Positions 39,514 to 50,734 of a DNA stretch of 64,000 bases are shown here, piece by piece. The notes under the pieces were generated by a model. It saw only the letters and a program-made list of their open reading frames with translations. It was not told the origin of the DNA and ran no database searches. The DNA lies in the NCBI RefSeq assembly GCF_011075055.1, contig NC_058150.1:9896330-9960329 (forward strand), in the 5' to 3' direction. A program made the position numbers and the translations under genes. The stretch comes from Mangifera indica (Eukaryota; Streptophyta; Magnoliopsida; Sapindales; Anacardiaceae). Position 1 is the stretch's first letter. Every line of letters begins with the position of its first letter.

Positions 39514-42081
39514 ACACGTTTTCTAGAAGTACTATCTTCTAGGGGAAAAATATTACTAGCATTGATCATTACAACAAATATTTAAGTAAATAATTAAATA
39601 AAACAAAACAATGAATTGAATTTAATAAAGAGAATACCAAACAACCCTTTTATAAAAATATTACAGAAATCATGTAAAGGATGTCATCAGTATATATAAA
39701 AAGAAAGTATTTACAAATCATCAATTAATAACCCAAATCTATGATTTATTGAAAACATAAACACATAAAACATAAATTGACATAAATGCCCTTACTACTC
39801 TTGTCGGACGCGACCTTGCATCGCCCATCACTTAGCTTTATCCCTTATAAAATAGACAAAATAGAAAATGGTGAGTGATAAACACTCAATAGGAACATAA
39901 AATAAACTTTACTAAAATTACTATTTTACCCTTAATTTGGTTCACACTAACCCGGTAATCGAGAATAAACTATTTATTCTCCTTTGGATGATGTGAACTC
40001 TCATATGATTGTTTGTACCTTGAGAGTCACTAACTTGATTTTCGTGTCACATGACTAATGATCCCTCAAGATCTTATCTTCACTTGACACACTATAGGTG
40101 AAAACTCATTTAACTTTTAACTAAAATGTAACTAGCATGTTGATCAAATTAAGTCAAAACATGGATTTGACCTTAGTCACGTGAGTATCATAACTTTAAA
40201 GTCCATTTCCTATAACACTATTGGATTGTAGTCTATCTTGAGCCTACTACGGTTTACCATACCCTATTATAGGTGATCAGTATCTACTACAAATAGTGCT
40301 CTACTATGAGCAATGTAAGAATTATCTCATAGGTGTCGCCTCATAATCACCTTAAAAATTGTACTTAACTATGGTACAACTTGGATTCTTGAGGCATTGT
40401 CTCATTTTATAAGTCTTGTTTCTGTCTTCGGAGCTTTTAGGATTCATTATTCATCTTTGAATTATTTGAACAACACAACTCATGATCATTCTTAGAGCAA
40501 GTTTCAAGTACATTCATTAAGTATTTTTGAGATATTATGATGACAATTTGACCATTGGTAATTGAAAATAATGATGAGTAAGTTTTGGTTGGATGTTGAT
40601 TGTAATAGAAGCATATCTAAAGTTTGGCATATGTCTCCTCACATTTTATACTTTACCTTTTCTATAATATAACTTGGATTCTTAAGGCATTATCTCATTC
40701 TATAATTCTTGCTTTTATCCTTGGAGTTTTTAGGATTCATTATTCATCCTTATATTATTTGTACAACATGACTCACGGTCGTTCATAACCTACGAATGGT
40801 TGTTCATTCTTTGTTCCTAACAAATGAATGTCCTTAGTATAATGGACAAACATTCATCATCCTTTACTATAAGTCCATTCCTTTTTATCTTGTCCTTTAG
40901 TAGGCTATAAAGTATCTTAGTCTTTTTACACTATACATAACTATTCATATCTAATGACCAATCATTCGTGACGTCTTTTCTGACATTGATAAACGATAAG
41001 CAGTCGTATGCACATTCATCTAAGCTAATTCAAAAAATTACGAGCCATGAACAGGCATTCATTATCATATAAATGGTTGTTCATGACATGTAAAAACACT
41101 ATTCTAGGCATGGGGCGGTCATTCATCTTATACAAATTATTGTCTATGGTATTTAGAATGCCTAAAATATTTTGTTTTATAAGTCCAATCATTACCAAAC
41201 ATTATGCAATGCTTTCGGCACATAAACAAATGACATTTTTTCACACATATTGTCAACGAACATATTGAAGTCTAAAATGTGAGGAGACATAGGCCAAACC
41301 TTAGATATGCTTATATTACAATCAACATCCAACCAAAACATACTCATCATTATTTTCAAGTATCAATAGTCAAATCATCATCAGAATGTCTAAAAAATAC
41401 TCAATGAATGTGCTTGAAACTTGCTCTAAGCACTGTAATAAGAAATTATCACTTACACACAAATAAGCAAGCATGAATCCATACATATACATATCACCAT
41501 ATTTTATGTACGCAATAACGCACAATTAACCAAGAACAATCATCACAATGCATCCTTTACACTAAAGAAACTCATAAAAAACCCTAGGCGAAAGTCCTAC
41601 TTATGTCCTTGCTGAATCAATAAATTCTTTAGGTTGTTGAATCTGTTCTCTCTCTCTGTAAGATTTTTACCTCAAAAACCTTGCTAAAAACCACTACTTG
41701 CAACTAGAAATTATAAAGTGAATTTTCTTCTCTCTAACGCACCCTTTGTCTAGATAAGAATGTGTCTATGTATTATGGTGTAAATCTCCGAAATAAAAAA
41801 ACGTGACACTTTTAAATGCAATTTCCATAACTAAACGAATGAGTGTTCATCCTTCAAGTGAATGGTTGTTCATCCTGTTTAAAATTGTATACGCGACTTA
41901 TCTAGCGTTATAAATATGAAAGGCTATACACGAAAGTTCATGGACTTATGAATAATTGTTCATAAACTGAAATTAAATATTTTTGTTTAATTTCAACTCA
42001 TTTTGGTCCATTGTCAACATGGGTCAAATTAAAATATATAAAATAACTATTTTACCCTTAATCTTACTTGTAGGTGTTATA
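39510..42081 (-). mobile_element. 3' LTR of a minus-strand Ty3/gypsy element
   Basis: In minus orientation it begins TATAACACC at 42081, right after a polypurine tract (42082-42095) that follows the integrase C-terminal region, which fixes its sense. It ends at the junction near 39510. It holds ACTCAATAGG (about 39885) and four hairpin units with hexaloops TACTAC/TATTAT/TACTAC/TACTAT at 40245, 40265, 40285 and 40302 (GCTC/GAGC arms in the last). The interior carries an inverted repeat and a direct repeat (40365-41440). Confidence 0.7.
40365..41440. repeat. Inverted and direct repeats inside the LTR
   Basis: 40492-40660 is inverted at 41276-41440 (for example GGTTGGATGTTGATTGTAAT against ATTACAATCAACATCCAACC), over about 160 bp with few mismatches. 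In addition 40373-40485 is directly repeated at 40670-40785 (AACTTGGATTCTT, TTTTAGGATTCATTATTCATC). Between them GAATGGTTGTTCAT-like motifs recur (40795, 41071, also 41862). Confidence 0.75.
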
Positions 42082-43560
42082 ATTCCTCCCTTCTTATTGA
42101 AATTTTATTCTCATAATTCACTAGAAATAGCTCAAGATAACGGCTCCTCATATCTTGTTCCACCTCCTAAGTAGCCTCCTTGATCTTATGGTTCCTCCAG
42201 AGAACCTTAACTAGCAAAATATGTTTATTTTAGAGTTCTTGAGCCCTTGGTCTAGTATCTACATTGGTCTCTCCTCATAACTCAGGTAATTTAAGAGCTT
42301 AATGTCTTCAACTCTTAGCACATATGAAGGATCCACAATGTACTTACACAACAGTAAAACATGGAACACATTATGGATTTGAATCATGTTTGCTAATAGC
42401 ACAAGTTTGTAGGCTATTATCTCGTATGGGCTAATAAATTTGGGAGCTAACTTACCCTTTCTCCCAAATCTCATAACATGCTTGAATGGGGTAATTTTGA
42501 TGAAAATTTTATCACCTACATTGAACTCTAATTCGCATCATCTCATATTAACATAACTTTTCTACTGATCTTTGGTTTGTTTCATTCTTTCCCTAATTTT
42601 TCTAACATCTTCAATTATCCTTTAGGTCATCGCTAGCCCAATCAACTGCTCTAGTGCATCTTGCTCTTTGATTTTATCCCAATAGAGAATGACACCTTTG
42701 CTCATATAACATTTTATAAGAGGCAATCTAAATAGTTGACTAGTAGTTGTTGTAAAAAAACTCTATCAATAGCAATAACTCAACCTAACTTGCCCTATAT
42801 TCTAAACAATAAGTCCTCAACATATCTTTCAACACCTAATTCACTTTCTTTGTCTCACCATCTTTCTAAAGGTGATAAGTTATACTAAAGGTTGAGTTTG
42901 TACCCAAGGATCTTTGAAGGCTCCTCTAAAAAGTTGATGCAAACCTTGTGTTTTTATCTGAAACTATGATCTTGGGTCCATCATAAAGCCTAACCATCTC
43001 CTTTATATAAATGTGATCTATTGATCAATAGAGGTAGTATCTTTCACTAGCAAAAAATGGGTTGTCTTAGTCAATTGATCTATTATAACCCATAAAACAT
43101 AAACCACTGTACCTTTGGGAGCCTACTATGAAATCCATGGAGATATACTTCCATTCAATGGCTACAACAACCTTGATGGTCTCTAGTGTTTGATTTTGAC
43201 CTACTAAGACATAAGGCATTTAACTACGTACTCTTCCATGTCTCTTTTCATTCCTTACCACCAAATATTTTTCTTCAAATCTCGATACATCTTTACACCC
43301 CCTGGGATGGATTGTATAAAATGAACCATGGGCTTCTGCCAAATTCTTTATCTTAACTTTGAGTCTTGGGGTACACATATCCTATCTTGAAATCTTATAA
43401 CCTTCTCCACAATTTGAAAATCCACTGCAAGTCCATTCTTAACCCTTTGGATTTTTTGTTCGTGTCATTTATCCAAAGCTTGCCTCACCTAGATCTTCTC
43501 TAGAAGAGTTGACTTGATTTCTAATCTTGTCTCTCTTCCTTCCAGTCGCCAAAAAGCTTC
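42082..43560 (-). pseudogene. Ty3/gypsy integrase and C-terminal pol remnant
   Basis: Minus-strand order: RNase H-integrase linker (SEAFWRLEGRETRLEIKSTL, about 43560), zinc-finger region (NLAEAHGSFYTIHP), integrase core (EWKYISMDF; ADR-like LTKTTHFLLV; IIVSDKNTRFAS; KDMLRTYCLEYRASWVELL), GPY-like C-terminal part (MRFGRKGKLAPKFISPYEI; VHNVFHVLLLCKYI) and a final VLWRNHKIKEAT segment before the polypurine tract. Several in-frame stops. Known: these are chromovirus-type pol signatures. No RT is found upstream, so the element is 5'-truncated. Confidence 0.85.
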
Positions 43561-44277
43561 ACTAGAAACTATTATGTGGATGAGCCCAAAATGCTTAAAA
43601 CCTCTCTTATAAGTAGATAAGAACAAAATAAAATTTGTGGGATAATAAACCAAGAATTCCAACCATGTGTCTTTTATAAATATTTTCTGCATAACGTCAT
43701 GCATGAACGTGCATACTTAATATGCACATCCATGTGCCATGTTTGAAATGTCTAATATAACAGGCTATCCTTCCAACTAATATGACAAACAATGCACAAA
43801 CATCTTACATGTACGAATGTACATCCTTTTAAAATTACAATATTTAGCTTATTTAATCAATAATTCAATTCATAACCATATACTTACATATGAACTCATA
43901 CAAAAAAACTAAAATATCACCAAGATGTATTCATGAATGCTACATTTGCTCTCAAACTTTTTCATTTTTGGTTTGCAGATAAAACAATCTTTTTTGCTTT
44001 TTTTTTCTTCTATATGCTAATCTGCATCGTCACATGTCACCTTAAGTTCACCACATATTCAATATAACAGATTTTTATTTATTTTTTAAATTTCAATGTA
44101 AAAAGACTAAACTGGCTTTAAATATGACATGCTAACATTGAACAACTTTATCCAAACCATCGAAATTTGATGAAAATTCTTTAACCTTCGATGATGACTT
44201 TGAACTCCATAATGCATTTAAAACTTTGCCCACCCACATGTCAATCATCCAAGACTTTACTTTTTAAAATATAACAT
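43561..44277. other. Unassigned sequence flanking the copia insertion
   Basis: AT-rich; no RT or gag homology seen that would continue the gypsy element. Continues at 50527-50734 across the copia insertion. Confidence 0.45.
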
Positions 44278-44282
44278 TGCTT

Positions 44283-44627
44283 TGTTACAGATGCAGGTGG
44301 CTTTCCACCAAAGCAAGTCAAGAAAAGGGATGTGAAAACATTTATTATTGCAAAAGAAATTGGAGAGACTGACACAGGAGAAGAAAATTTGGCCAAAAGA
44401 GAATGAGAAGGCATTAAATGCCTTGACAATTTTGGCTTGCAAATTGTATTTTTCTTGACTAAGAGGGCGGCCAAATGTTCTATAAATACCCCCTCATCCT
44501 TTGTAATTAAAGCATTCGAAAATCATAATTTCACTGCTTTGCTTTCTTCTCAATTTTGTCTTACTGTCTTCCTTCAATCTTCTTTCATTTTTTTATCTTT
44601 CATATTTGCTAAATTAATTCTATAACA
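44283..44627 (+). repeat. Copia 5' LTR
   Basis: Starts TGTTACAG, ends TATAACA. A TATA-like CTATAAATA lies at about 44480. It is followed by CATTATCAACACC; no standard initiator-tRNA primer site (TGGTATCAGAG) is present there, so priming must use another tRNA region or the site has decayed. Confidence 0.93.
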
Positions 44628-44784
44628 CATTATCAACACCATCTGTTCAAATATATTGTAATCTTCCCATTATGTCGTTATGCTGCTTATATATTATATA
44701 TATGGATATCCCAATTGTGATATCTCAATTATCTTTTAATTTATGTTATGCTTCTATTTAATTTTTCATAATAATTGTACTCTA

Positions 44785-45242
44785 TTTGCAACCTGAAGTT
44801 TGTAAAATTGTAAATCTAGACCTGAAGTCCTGAAGCCTTTGAATCTAGACCTGAAGTCTAAAATATCATAAATTTGGACTAGAAGTTCTGAACATTATTT
44901 ATAACCTGAAGTTACAAAAATTATGAACATGGACCTGAAGTCCTAAATATGATTACTGTATATAATCTGTAACCTGAAGATTACAAAATCATGAGAAAAT
45001 ATATATAGGCCTAAAGTCCTATATTTCATTGATATATTTATTATAATTACATCCCACTTACAACTTGAAGATTGCATAAGTGATGAAAATAATGAAATAG
45101 AAATCTAAAATATTATGTAAGTTTTACATAAAACCAGAAGTTTTGTGAATATATAACAAATACGAACCTGAAGTTCGCACATAATTTTTCTTCATTATAT
45201 CACTAATTATTATTTTTTTCATCAACCTGCAGTTGGTGAAAA
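44785..45242 (+). ncRNA. Leader array of twelve constant-loop, co-varying hairpins
   Basis: Untranslated leader of the copia RNA. Loops start at 44793, 44822, 44851, 44880, 44906, 44935, 44974, 45011, 45065, 45135, 45168 and 45227. The loop is CTGAA in most, with one-base variants TAGAA, CTAAA, TTGAA, CAGAA and CTGCA, always closed by C-G. Arms differ but pair: TAGAC/GTCTA, TAAC/GTTA, GGAC/GTCC, CGAAC/GTTCG, AAAAC/GTTTT, TGTAAC/GATTACA (bulged A), CAAC/GATTG extended by CACTTA/TAAGTG. The last (TTTTCATCAAC/GTTGGTGAAAA) ends at the gag start. Spacing is 29,29,29,26,29 for the first six. Function unknown; see findings. Confidence 0.8.
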
Positions 45243-46192
45243 CGACAAATCTTATAAAACTTCAATATGTTGCCCTTCGATTGGATGGAGCAAATTATTC
45301 TGAATGGGCTTTGGACATAGTTCTCCATCTACAATCAATGAGCCTTGGAGAAACAATAAAAGAAGGAAATGATGCATCTCAGTAGGATAAATCTAAAACT
45401 ACTATTTTCCTTCGTTATCATATCCACGAAGGGCTACGAGCAGAATACATGGATATTATGGATCTATTGGAATTGTGGAGAAATCTGAAAGAAAGATTCG
45501 ATCATCATAAATCAATAACATTACCAATGGCCTAATATGAATGGACTCATTTACGCTTACAAGATTCTAAATCTGTAAGTGAATACAACTCTGTCATGTT
45601 CAGAATTGTCTCCCGAATGAGACTATGTGGAGAAAAAATAACTAAAGAAAATATGTTAGAAAAAACTTTCTCCATATTTCATCCCTCAAATATGCTCATA
45701 CAACAGCAATATAAGGAAAGAAATTTTAAAAAATATTATGAACTAATATCCTGTTTATTGGTGGCTGAGCAAAACAATGAATTATTATTAAGGAACCATC
45801 AGACTTGCCCCACTGGTATTGTCCCATTCCCTGAAGTGAACGCAACTACTAGTAGTAGTTATCATGGGCACAGACAAGGTCCTGGACGAAATAAGTTTCG
45901 ATCCAGAGGTGGTCATAATAGAAAATCTTTCCACCGTTAAAAGACCAAAGATGAAGCAAAACAGGATAAAAGGAAAATGATACAGAGTAAACCACAGAAT
46001 CATAATAGTAAATGTTATAGATGTGGTTCAAAAGGTCATTGGTCTTGTACCTATCGTACGCCAAGACATCTGGTAGATTTATACCAAGCATCAATTAAAA
46101 ATGTAGACCAGAAGATCGAATCAAATTGTGTTGATAATCCAGACCTTATAGATTTGGCAAACTTTGATATTTCAGAATTTCTTCAAGACTAA
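45242..46192 (+). pseudogene. Copia gag
   Basis: UBN2-type Gag, the capsid and nucleocapsid precursor. Read-through includes YVALRLDGANYSEWALDIVL, IFLRYHIHEGLRAEYMDIMD, LRLQDSKSVSEYNSVMFRI and LLVAEQNNELLLRNHQ, then a basic Arg/Gly stretch. The expected start codon is ACG (45242-45244), probably a lost ATG, directly after the last leader hairpin. In-frame stops include one after NDASQ (about 45382) and one at 45532. The zinc knuckle reads CYRCGSKGHWSCTY: the last Cys of CX2CX4HX4C is Tyr, so nucleic-acid binding would be damaged. Ends LQD-stop at 46192. Confidence 0.88.
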
Positions 46193-46289
46193 GAAATTAT
46201 GTATATTATAGTGTGTAATTGGTACTATATGTTTCTTCCTTTCAAATTTTGTAATCACTAATGTAAATTTTAAAATGAAAGGAAATAGA

Positions 46290-49200
46290 CTCCAAACTTG
46301 AAACGTTAACTTCAAAAGCTGGTGATAAAAACCTGTGTTTGGTTGATAGTGCAACCACCTACACTATATTAAAAGAAAAGAAATTTTTCTTAATTTTATC
46401 ACCAATAGAGGCTAAAGTAAATACTATATCGGAATTAATCAATTTGATTGAAGGCTCCGAAAGAGCTATAATTATGTTAAACAATGGTACCAAATTAAAC
46501 ATCAATGATGCATTATATTCAAGTAGATCCAGAAGAAATCTACTCAGTTTTAAAGATATAAAAAATAATGATTATCATATTGAAACCATGAGTGAAAATG
46601 ATGCAAAATTCATTTGTATAACTAGTAATGCCTCCAGAAGAAGGCTTATACTAGAGAAATTGTCTGCTTTATCATTTGGATTGTATTATACAATCATAAA
46701 GGCAATTGAAACCTACACAGTATCGAACCAGAAGTTTGTTAATCCAAAAGCATTTATACTTTGACATGATCGTTTAGGCCACCTAGGATCTACAATGATG
46801 TGTAGGATTATTGAAAATTCATATAGACATACATTGCAGAATCATAAAATTTTATTGTCTAGTGACCAATTCTGCACCGCCTGTTCTCAAGGCAAATTAG
46901 TAATAAGACTATCCCCTTCCAAAATTAGAGGGGAATCCCTATCATTCCTGCAAAGGATTCAAGGGGATATATGTGGACCCATTCATCCACCAAATGGGCA
47001 TTTCGTTATTTTATGGTCTTAATTGATGCATCTGCACAATGGTCTCATGTTTGTTTATTGCCTATTCAAAATGTTGCATTTGCTAAACTATTAGCAAAAA
47101 TTATCAAATTAAAGTCACATTTTGCATAATATTCGATCAAGTCAATACGGCTATATAATGCTAGTGAATTTACATCCAAAACATTTGATGATTATTGCAT
47201 GTCTATAGGGATTGAGGTTGAATATCCAGTCTCGCATGTCCACACACAGAATGGATTAGCTGAGTCTCTTATCAAACGACTCTAGGTAATTACACGCTCT
47301 TTATTATTAAAAAGTCAATTACCTACTTCTATGTGGGGACATGCTATATTACATACTGCATCATTAATTCGCTTGTAACCTTCTGCTTATCATCAATATT
47401 CTCCCTTACAATTAGTCTTTGGTTATCAACCTGATGTATCTCATTTGAGAATATTTGGTTATGTTGTATATGTCCCTATTGCGTCTCCTCAACACACAAA
47501 AATAGGACCCCAACATTGTATGAAAATATATGTTGGATATAATTCACCATCCATTATCAGGTATCTGGAACCATTAACAGGTAATCTTTTTACTGCATGA
47601 TTTACAAATTGTCACTTTGATGAGACAACTTTCCCATCTTTAGGGGAAAAGAAAATGCCTCTTGAAGTTAGGCATGAACTTACTTGGTATGTACCTACCA
47701 TGTCTCATTTAGATCCCGCACATCCCAAAGTGAAACTAAAGTTCAGAGGATAGTGTGCTTACAAATTATTGCCAACCAAATGCCTGATGTATTTGTTGAT
47801 ACGGCAAAAGTGACAAGATCACATGTTCTAGTCGCTAATGCACCAGCAAGAATCAATATGACTATTGAACAGTCCATTCATATCGTGACTGATCAATCTA
47901 CCTCACGTCAAAAGCGTGGTAGACCTATTGGATCGAAGGACATTGTTCCTCGAAAAAGAAAGGTAAATAATCAAACAAATATTAATCATGATGATCCTAA
48001 GATAATTGAAAAATCTACACTCTCTAATATTCCTCCAGAAAAGGTTATAGTTCTTGAAGAGACTCAATCCCCTGAAGTGGCACAAGTCCCTGAAGTGACA
48101 CAAACCCTTGAAGTGGTACAAAATTCTGAAGAACAGGAAAATAAGAATATTGAAATATCTTTAAATTATGTTCATACACGAGAGGTGTGGAATCGTGAAA
48201 CATTTATAATTGATGACATATTCTCATTTGTAGTAGCTACTGAAATTCTAAATGATGATGATTTTAAGCCACATACTATGGCTGAGTGCAAACAAAAACA
48301 TGATTGGCATAAATGGGAAGAAGCAATTCAAGCAGAATTAACTTCTCATGCAAAACGTCAAGTGTTTGGGCCTGTAGTTCCAACACCTCAAGACGTACAG
48401 CCCGTTAGATATAAATGGGTATTTATGAGAAAAATGAAATTGTTAGATATAAAGCTAGGCTAGTAGCCTAAGGTTTTTCCCAAAGGCCCGATATAAACTT
48501 TGATGAAATATATGCACCTGTAATGGATATAATCACATTCAGATATTTAATCAGTTTAACAGTCTCTGAAAGACTGTATATGCATCTAATAGACGTAGTT
48601 ACTACTTATTTGTATAGAAATTTGGATACTGAAATTTATATAAAACTCCTTGAAGGATATAAATTGTCTGAAGTGAAAGGGGACAATCCAAGAGGCATGT
48701 ACTCTATCAAATTACAAAGATCATTATATGGATTAAAACAATCCGAACATATGTGGTACAATCGCTTGAGTGAATATTTGAAAAAAGAAAGCTATGTAAA
48801 TGATCCTATATACCTATGTGTTTTTATCAAAAGGTTAGAATTAGGATTTGCTATTGTAGCAGTTTATGTTGATGATATGAATTTAATTGGGACTCCTGAA
48901 AAGCTCTAAAAAACTACTGAATATTTGAAAAAGGAATTTGAAATGAAGGATTTAGGAAAAACCAAATATTGTCTCGGCTTGCAGATCGAGTACAATTCAA
49001 ATAGAATACTTATCCATCAATCAACCTATATCGACAAATTATTAAAACGTTTTCATATGGATAAGACTTATCCTTTGACCACTCTAATGGTTGTTCAGTC
49101 TCTTGATCTGAAAAAGAATCTATTTCGTCCTAAAAAATAAAATGAAAAGATATTTGGTCCTGAAGTACCATATCTTAATGCCATTAGGGCCCTATTATAT

Positions 49201-49875
49201 TTGGCCCAATGCACGAGACCGGATATATCATTTGCAGTTAATTTGTTAACCTGATTTAGCTCTACACCAACACGTCGCCATTGGAATGGAATCAAACATA
49301 TGCTTCATTACCTATGTGGAACTAGAGATTTGAGATTATTCTATTTTGTCAAATCCTTTAAAAATCCTAGTTTGGTTGGATATGCAGATGTTGGTTATCT
49401 TTCTGACTCTCATAAGGCTCGTTCATAGACAGGACATGTTTTCACTTATAATGACACAACAATATCATAGCGCTCTACCAAACAGACCTTGGTTGCAACG
49501 TCCTTAAATCATTCAGAAATTCTAGCTTTACATGAAGCCAACCGAGAATGCATATGGTTGCAGTCTGTCATCCATCATATCTGACATACATGTAGTCTTC
49601 GATCAACAATAAACACTTCTTCCATATTATATGAAAACAATGCAATATGTATTGCCCAAATTAGAGGTGGATATATCAAAGGAGATAGAACCAAATATAT
49701 CTCACCAAAGTTCTTCTACACTCATGAGCTCCAGCAGAGCAAGAAGGTTGATGTTAAGCAAATCAGATCCAATGAGAATCTGGCAGATTTGTTCACCAAG
49801 ACACTACCAACATCAACATTTGAGAAGTTAGTGTATAACATCAGTATGCGGTGGCTCAATAAGCAACCATGTTAA
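46290..49875 (+). pseudogene. Copia pol (protease, integrase, RT, RNase H)
   Basis: Order as in Ty1/copia. Protease VDSATTYTIL (46339). Integrase zinc region HDRLGHLG and CTACSQGK; the Trp before HDRLG is a stop (46762-46764). The second catalytic Asp is Tyr (RLYNASEF, codon 47154-47156); the Glu region AESLIKRL remains. RT: YKWVFMRKMK (about 48410), DVVTTYLYRNLDTEIYIKL, LYGLKQSEHMWY, and intact catalytic AVYVDDMNLIG (about 48868). RNase H: NHSEILALHEANRECIWLQ, YENNAICIA, LADLFTKTLP. Frameshifts near 46997 and 47720-47760 plus about ten stops make it inactive. A PEVxQ repeat at 48070-48120 overlaps three hairpins. Confidence 0.92.
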
Positions 49876-50156
49876 TCCTACTACAAAGAGGGGGAGTGTT
49901 CATTAGGGGGGAGAATTCATCAGACAAAATTTTAAAGTTTATCAAATATTGGACAAAAGGTGCCCTATACTCTTTTTTCCTTCACTAGGTTTTGTCCCAT
50001 TAGGCTTTCCTAGTAAGGTTTTTAATGAGGCAGTTTAAGCACGTCCAACGCCAACTTACAGAACATTTAATAATTATGTTTCTTTGCTTTGGTTTTTATC
50101 CCACTGAGTTTTTCTTTAGTAAGGTTAATATAATTATCTGTAAGTGGTGAAAATCC

Positions 50157-50165
50157 AAAGGGGAG
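50157..50165 (+). other. Copia polypurine tract
   Basis: AAAGGGGAG immediately before the 3' LTR; primer site for plus-strand DNA synthesis. Confidence 0.85.
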
Positions 50166-50521
50166 TGTTACAGATGCAGGTGGCTTTCCACCAAAGCAAG
50201 TCAAGAAAAGGGATGTGAAAGCATTTATTATTGCAAGAAGAAATTGGAGAGACTGACACAAGAGAAGAAAATTTGGCCAAAAGAGAATGAGAAGGCATTA
50301 AATGCCTTGACAATTTTGGCTTGCAAATTGTATTTTTCTTGACTAAGAGGGCGGCCAAATGTTCTATAAATACCCCCTCATCCTTTCTAATTAAAGCATC
50401 CAGAAATTATAATTTCACTGTTTTGCTTTCTTTCATTTTCTTCTCAATTATGTCTTACTGCCTTCCTTCAATCTTCTTTCATTTCTTTATCTTTCGTATT
50501 TGCTAAATTAATTCTATAACA
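50166..50521 (+). repeat. Copia 3' LTR
   Basis: Partner of 44283-44627. It has an about 10-bp insertion (TTTCATTTTC) in the pyrimidine-rich R/U5 part and a one-base insertion near 50240. Confidence 0.95.
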
Positions 50522-50734
50522 TGCTTAACTTTTTAATTTTTTTTTTAAATAATTCGGCATCACTCGGTCCAAATTCCTATCATCCATGTGGCGACTTCAG
50601 ATTGCAACAAACATTACCCTGATACAAATATTATTGCTTTTTTTATTTTTTATTTTTTAAATTCTTTTCATCTTCATTTTCTCGCTCATCAAAGTGTCAT
50701 CACCCCATTAGCTATGTTCTTTCAATTCTTTAAA

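Larger units (their letters stand above)
44283..50521 (+). mobile_element. Structurally complete Ty1/copia retrotransposon
   Basis: 6239 bp between perfect 5-bp duplications TGCTT (44278-44282 and 50522-50526). 5' LTR 44283-44627 (345 bp) and 3' LTR 50166-50521 (356 bp), both TGTTACAG...TATAACA. By eye they differ by about 12 substitutions plus an about 10-bp insertion in the 3' LTR, so the insertion is moderately young. The order leader, gag, protease, integrase, RT, RNase H defines Ty1/copia. Coding regions are broken by stops and frameshifts, so it is non-autonomous now. Confidence 0.95.

Noticed and set aside
44785..45242. CRISPR-like array
   Set aside because: A short repeated core with variable flanks superficially resembles repeat-spacer structure, but the core is only about 9 nt, the flanks are self-complementary, and the locus is a plant retrotransposon leader.
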